From an uncultured Eubacterium sp. (GTDB lineage: Bacteria > Bacillota > Clostridia > Lachnospirales > Lachnospiraceae): a stretch of 8,949 nucleotides of DNA. The notes beneath the pieces are model-generated. The model was not told the DNA's origin, did not search any database, and was given only the letters and a program-made list of their open reading frames with translations. Position 1 is the stretch's first letter; every line of letters starts with the position of its first letter. The stretch covers positions 1 through 8,949 of the forward strand of contig CAUCXT010000068.1 in assembly GCA_958446835.1 (NCBI GenBank), written 5' to 3'. Position numbers and translations under genes: made by a program. Of this stretch, positions 6,337 to 8,949 are shown piece after piece.

Positions 6337-8949
6337 ACTCGACCGATTTAAGTGACTCTGCCATATTGATTTTGTTGAGTTTAAAATACATAAACAGATT
6401 TACAACTATGGCAAATACAAATGTAAGCACAACACTAAGTATATAGCTTGTGAGTGTTATTCTGCTCTCAAAGTATACCGCCTCAATATTGATACATTCC
6501 ATGATGAACATGTGCAAAAGCTTTCCAAGCCCAAGTCCTAACAGCGCTCCTATTCCGGTCAGGATAAAGTTCTCCCTGAACACATACGAGGCTGTCTCCC
6601 ACGAATAAAAGCCAAGCACCTTGATGGTGGCAATCTCCCTTATCCTTTCGGTTATATTTATGTTCGTGAGGTTATACAGCACAACGAACGCAAGCGCCGC
6701 GGCAAGCACGATCACAAGCAGAACAACATAGTTTATGCTCGATATCATATTGTTGAACTGGCTCTCCGTGTCCGCATTGACGCTCGCCGAACTCACATCA
6801 TCCGTGGATAGTAAGTCCGCCACTGTCTGATGTGCATCCCTTCCGTCCTTCAGTGAAGCATATACTGTTCTGTACTCCGGCTCATGTCCCACAGCCGATA
6901 AATAAGTCTCCTTGGAAATAAAGGCATAATTGAACACATAGTTCTTGCACACAGCGGCAACCGTGACCGTCATGGTGTTAAAATCATCATCCGTGATTGT
7001 CAGTGTATCACCTTTTTTCACTCCAAGTATCTTTGCAAGTCTCCTTGTAAGTATCACCTCTCCCTGTGCAGGGTATGTGAGCGCATCACCGCCCTTATAG
7101 TTTAAGAAATTGTACTGTTCTTTAAAAGCTTCCTCATTCTCAGGAATTATGATATTAGAGGACTTCTTATTGCTGTCACTCTCAATATCCATCGTCGAAG
7201 AATTAAGAAAGGCATAGCTGTCAAAATACTCCTCAAATTCACTTCCTAGCTTCTGCCTTTCAGCCCCATCCGCAGCCTCCCCCAAGGTAACTGTCATATC
7301 ATATACAGCTATCTCACGATACTGTGCACTTACAATATCGCTGAAGGAATCCTTAAGCCCCAGAGCAGTGACTACAAGTGCACTGCAGCCGCCAATTCCC
7401 ATTATCATCATAATGAAACGCTTTTTGTACCTGAAAACATTCCTCACGGACACTTTTCTTAAAAAACTCAATCTCTTCCAGATAAATCCTACCCGCTCCA
7501 ACAGAATCCTCTTTCCGCCTTTAGGCGCCTTAGGGCGTATCAGCGTGGCAGGTGAGCTGTGAAACTGTGCCGCACATGAAAAATATGTCGCTCCCATTGA
7601 GCAGAGCACCGCTGCCGCAATAGATATTATGCCTATCCTCACATCCCACACGTATGTGAGCTCTGCGAAGTCATACAACATTCCGTAGCCAATCCAGATT
7701 ACCTTCGGGAACAAGAGATTGCCGACCACATATCCGAATACTGAACCTCCCACCGCCGCCGAACCTGAATAGAACAAATACTTCGCCATCACCGCACCCT
7801 CGCTGTAGCCAAGAGCCTTAAGCACTCCTATCTGTGTTCTCTCATCCTCGACCATTCGCGTCATGGTGGTCATGCACACAAGCGCCGCAACGGCAAAAAA
7901 GAATATCGGGAAGACCGCCGCAACCTGATTTACTATATTGCTGTCATTATCGAAACTTGCATAGCCCACATTGGTATTCCTGTCAAGCAGATACACCATC
8001 GGTTTCTTAAGGTCATCAAGCTTACTCTGCGCATCATCTATCTCTGCCTGTGCGTCGGCGCTCTTAGCTTCAAGCTCCTCAACGCCATCGGAATACTCCT
8101 TATATCCGTCCTCTATCTGCCTGCGCGCCTCATCAAGCTGTGCCTGCGCCTCGTCGAACATGCCATCCGTATTCATTCCGGCAAGTTCAAGCGCCTGACG
8201 TGCTGCGTCCACCTCGTTCTGCTTATCATCAAGCTCCTTTTCGGAGTCCTGAAGCTTGGTGTAGGCATCATCCAGCTCCTTACGTGCCTTCGCAAGTTCA
8301 TCTTCAAGCTCATTTTTCGCGTCATCTATCTTGTCGGCAGCTTCACTGTAGAGCCTGTCATACCGCTTATCCGCGATTGTCTGCACAGAAGCCTTTAGCA
8401 TATCGGTATGTGAATCAATGTACGAATCATACTCATCCGAATATATTACCGCATCGGAATCCATTTTTATGTATATCTCATTGTCATACTCTGCCGTGTA
8501 CGCGTCCCTCAGAAAATATGCAAAGCTCGACACGCTTCCGTTTCCGACCGACGAAGTTCCGCGCTCGAAGTTGAGATACAGGGGTGACTGCACGCGCCCA
8601 ACTATCTTATAAGAACCGTATTTAAAGGCATCCTTCACATCGTCCGTATTGCTATCAGATATGATAAACTCTTTTCCTATATATTCGCTTCCATAGTACT
8701 TGCTGTCAACAATACATTCCCTGTCATTTTCCGGAAATCTGCCTTCAACAAGCTCAGGAATATTGATGTTGTCTAACAGCGAATATGTGACACTCACACA
8801 TTCTCTTCCATCCTCAAGCTTTTGCAGCACAGCCTGATTTATGCCGCCCTGCGCGTACTTTACGCCATCGGCTTGTGTTAATGCCGCCGCGTCATCCATA
8901 TCAAAGCCCAGCGTTGACAGCGCCCTGAAATCATATAATGCCGTATCAG
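6335..8949 (-). CDS. FtsX/MacB-type ABC transporter permease with coiled-coil ectodomain, 5' end missing
   Basis: About 870 residues are visible and the frame is open to the window edge (DTALYDFRALSTLGFD precedes the first internal Met), so the true start and first membrane helix lie outside. Order seen: a MacB-like extracytoplasmic domain (to about 8400), then a long Asp/Glu/Lys/Ala-rich coiled coil (about 8370-7990) with one break near 8150-8190. The first FtsX unit follows, with membrane helices near 7925-7860, 7770-7690 and 7640-7580 and the motif EDERTQIGVLKALGY. A helix near 7405-7360 leads to a second extracytoplasmic domain (to about 6760). The second FtsX unit has helices near 6735-6665, 6570-6500 and 6460-6385 and ERIREIATIKVLGF. 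There is no ATPase domain; a partner ATPase would be expected nearby, probably upstream, outside the window. Such permeases act as mechanotransmission or export proteins, but the substrate cannot be read from sequence. Confidence 0.92.
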   Translation of the reverse strand, partial: DTALYDFRALSTLGFDMDDAAALTQADGVKYAQGGINQAVLQKLEDGRECVSVTYSLLDNINIPELVEGRFPENDRECIVDSKYYGSEYIGKEFIISDSNTDDVKDAFKYGSYKIVGRVQSPLYLNFERGTSSVGNGSVSSFAYFLRDAYTAEYDNEIYIKMDSDAVIYSDEYDSYIDSHTDMLKASVQTIADKRYDRLYSEAADKIDDAKNELEDELAKARKELDDAYTKLQDSEKELDDKQNEVDAARQALELAGMNTDGMFDEAQAQLDEARRQIEDGYKEYSDGVEELEAKSADAQAEIDDAQSKLDDLKKPMVYLLDRNTNVGYASFDNDSNIVNQVAAVFPIFFFAVAALVCMTTMTRMVEDERTQIGVLKALGYSEGAVMAKYLFYSGSAAVGGSVFGYVVGNLLFPKVIWIGYGMLYDFAELTYVWDVRIGIISIAAAVLCSMGATYFSCAAQFHSSPATLIRPKAPKGGKRILLERVGFIWKRLSFLRKVSVRNVFRYKKRFIMMIMGIGGCSALVVTALGLKDSFSDIVSAQYREIAVYDMTVTLGEAADGAERQKLGSEFEEYFDSYAFLNSSTMDIESDSNKKSSNIIIPENEEAFKEQYNFLNYKGGDALTYPAQGEVILTRRLAKILGVKKGDTLTITDDDFNTMTVTVAAVCKNYVFNYAFISKETYLSAVGHEPEYRTVYASLKDGRDAHQTVADLLSTDDVSSASVNADTESQFNNMISSINYVVLLVIVLAAALAFVVLYNLTNINITERIREIATIKVLGFYSWETASYVFRENFILTGIGALLGLGLGKLLHMFIMECINIEAVYFESRITLTSYILSVVLTFVFAIVVNLFMYFKLNKINMAESLKSVE
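7990..8370 (-). other. Extracytoplasmic coiled-coil region of the ABC permease
   Basis: Translation gives dense heptad-like runs such as DDAKNELEDELAKARKELDD and later QLDEARRQIEDGYKEYSD. A short non-helical break with AGMNTDGMFDEA suggests a hairpin of two antiparallel helices. Placed between the first extracytoplasmic domain and the first FtsX membrane unit, it would project from the membrane toward the cell wall. Confidence 0.8.

Noticed and set aside
8140..8574. 144-codon plus-strand frame rich in His, Arg, Pro and Ser
   Set aside because: It is the antisense shadow of the permease coiled coil and ectodomain; the composition is that expected from complementing such codons.
8897..8899. 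ATG as the permease start
   Set aside because: The frame is open upstream to the window edge and the upstream residues (DTALYDFRALSTLGFD) continue the family pattern, so the Met is internal.

Overview
The window looks like part of a chromosome from a gut-type, low-to-mid GC Firmicute, most likely a Lachnospiraceae-like Clostridium relative. This is inferred from strong AAGGAG/GGAGG ribosome binding sites, AT-rich intergenic DNA, a clostridial-type GH51 arabinofuranosidase paired with an ArsR-type regulator, and a HelD-like helicase. There are no RNA genes, insertion sequences, CRISPR arrays or phage genes.

Left part (1-3018): an arabinoside-use locus built around a divergent promoter region. 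On the minus strand lie abfA (GH51 alpha-L-arabinofuranosidase, intracellular) and, 16 bp downstream, the start of an exported protein cut by the window edge. On the plus strand lies a 309-residue regulator with an ArsR-like winged helix and a large C-terminal domain that probably senses a ligand. The 346-bp gap between them holds a good sigma-70-type promoter for the regulator, a weaker one for abfA, a 19-bp palindrome, a short motif repeated at both promoters, and a CcpA/LacI-type palindrome. The layout suggests that the regulator controls itself and the arabinofuranosidase operon.

Middle part (3019-6316): the most unusual gene. It encodes a 1053-residue protein whose first ~715 residues are a complete HelD-like superfamily 1 helicase/ATPase. 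After a Ser/Thr/Ala/Pro-rich linker it continues, in frame, into a ~220-residue domain that reads as the N-terminal beta-sandwich of GH31 glycosidases. The protein stops where a GH31 enzyme would begin its catalytic barrel. A DNA/RNA-polymerase-associated motor joined to a non-catalytic carbohydrate-enzyme domain is the best candidate here for something undescribed. A perfect 11-bp hairpin lies in its leader.

Right part (6317-8949): a compact bidirectional terminator that holds both stop codons separates the helicase from a convergent gene. That gene encodes a large FtsX/MacB-type ABC permease with a long extracytoplasmic coiled coil; its N-terminus lies beyond the window.
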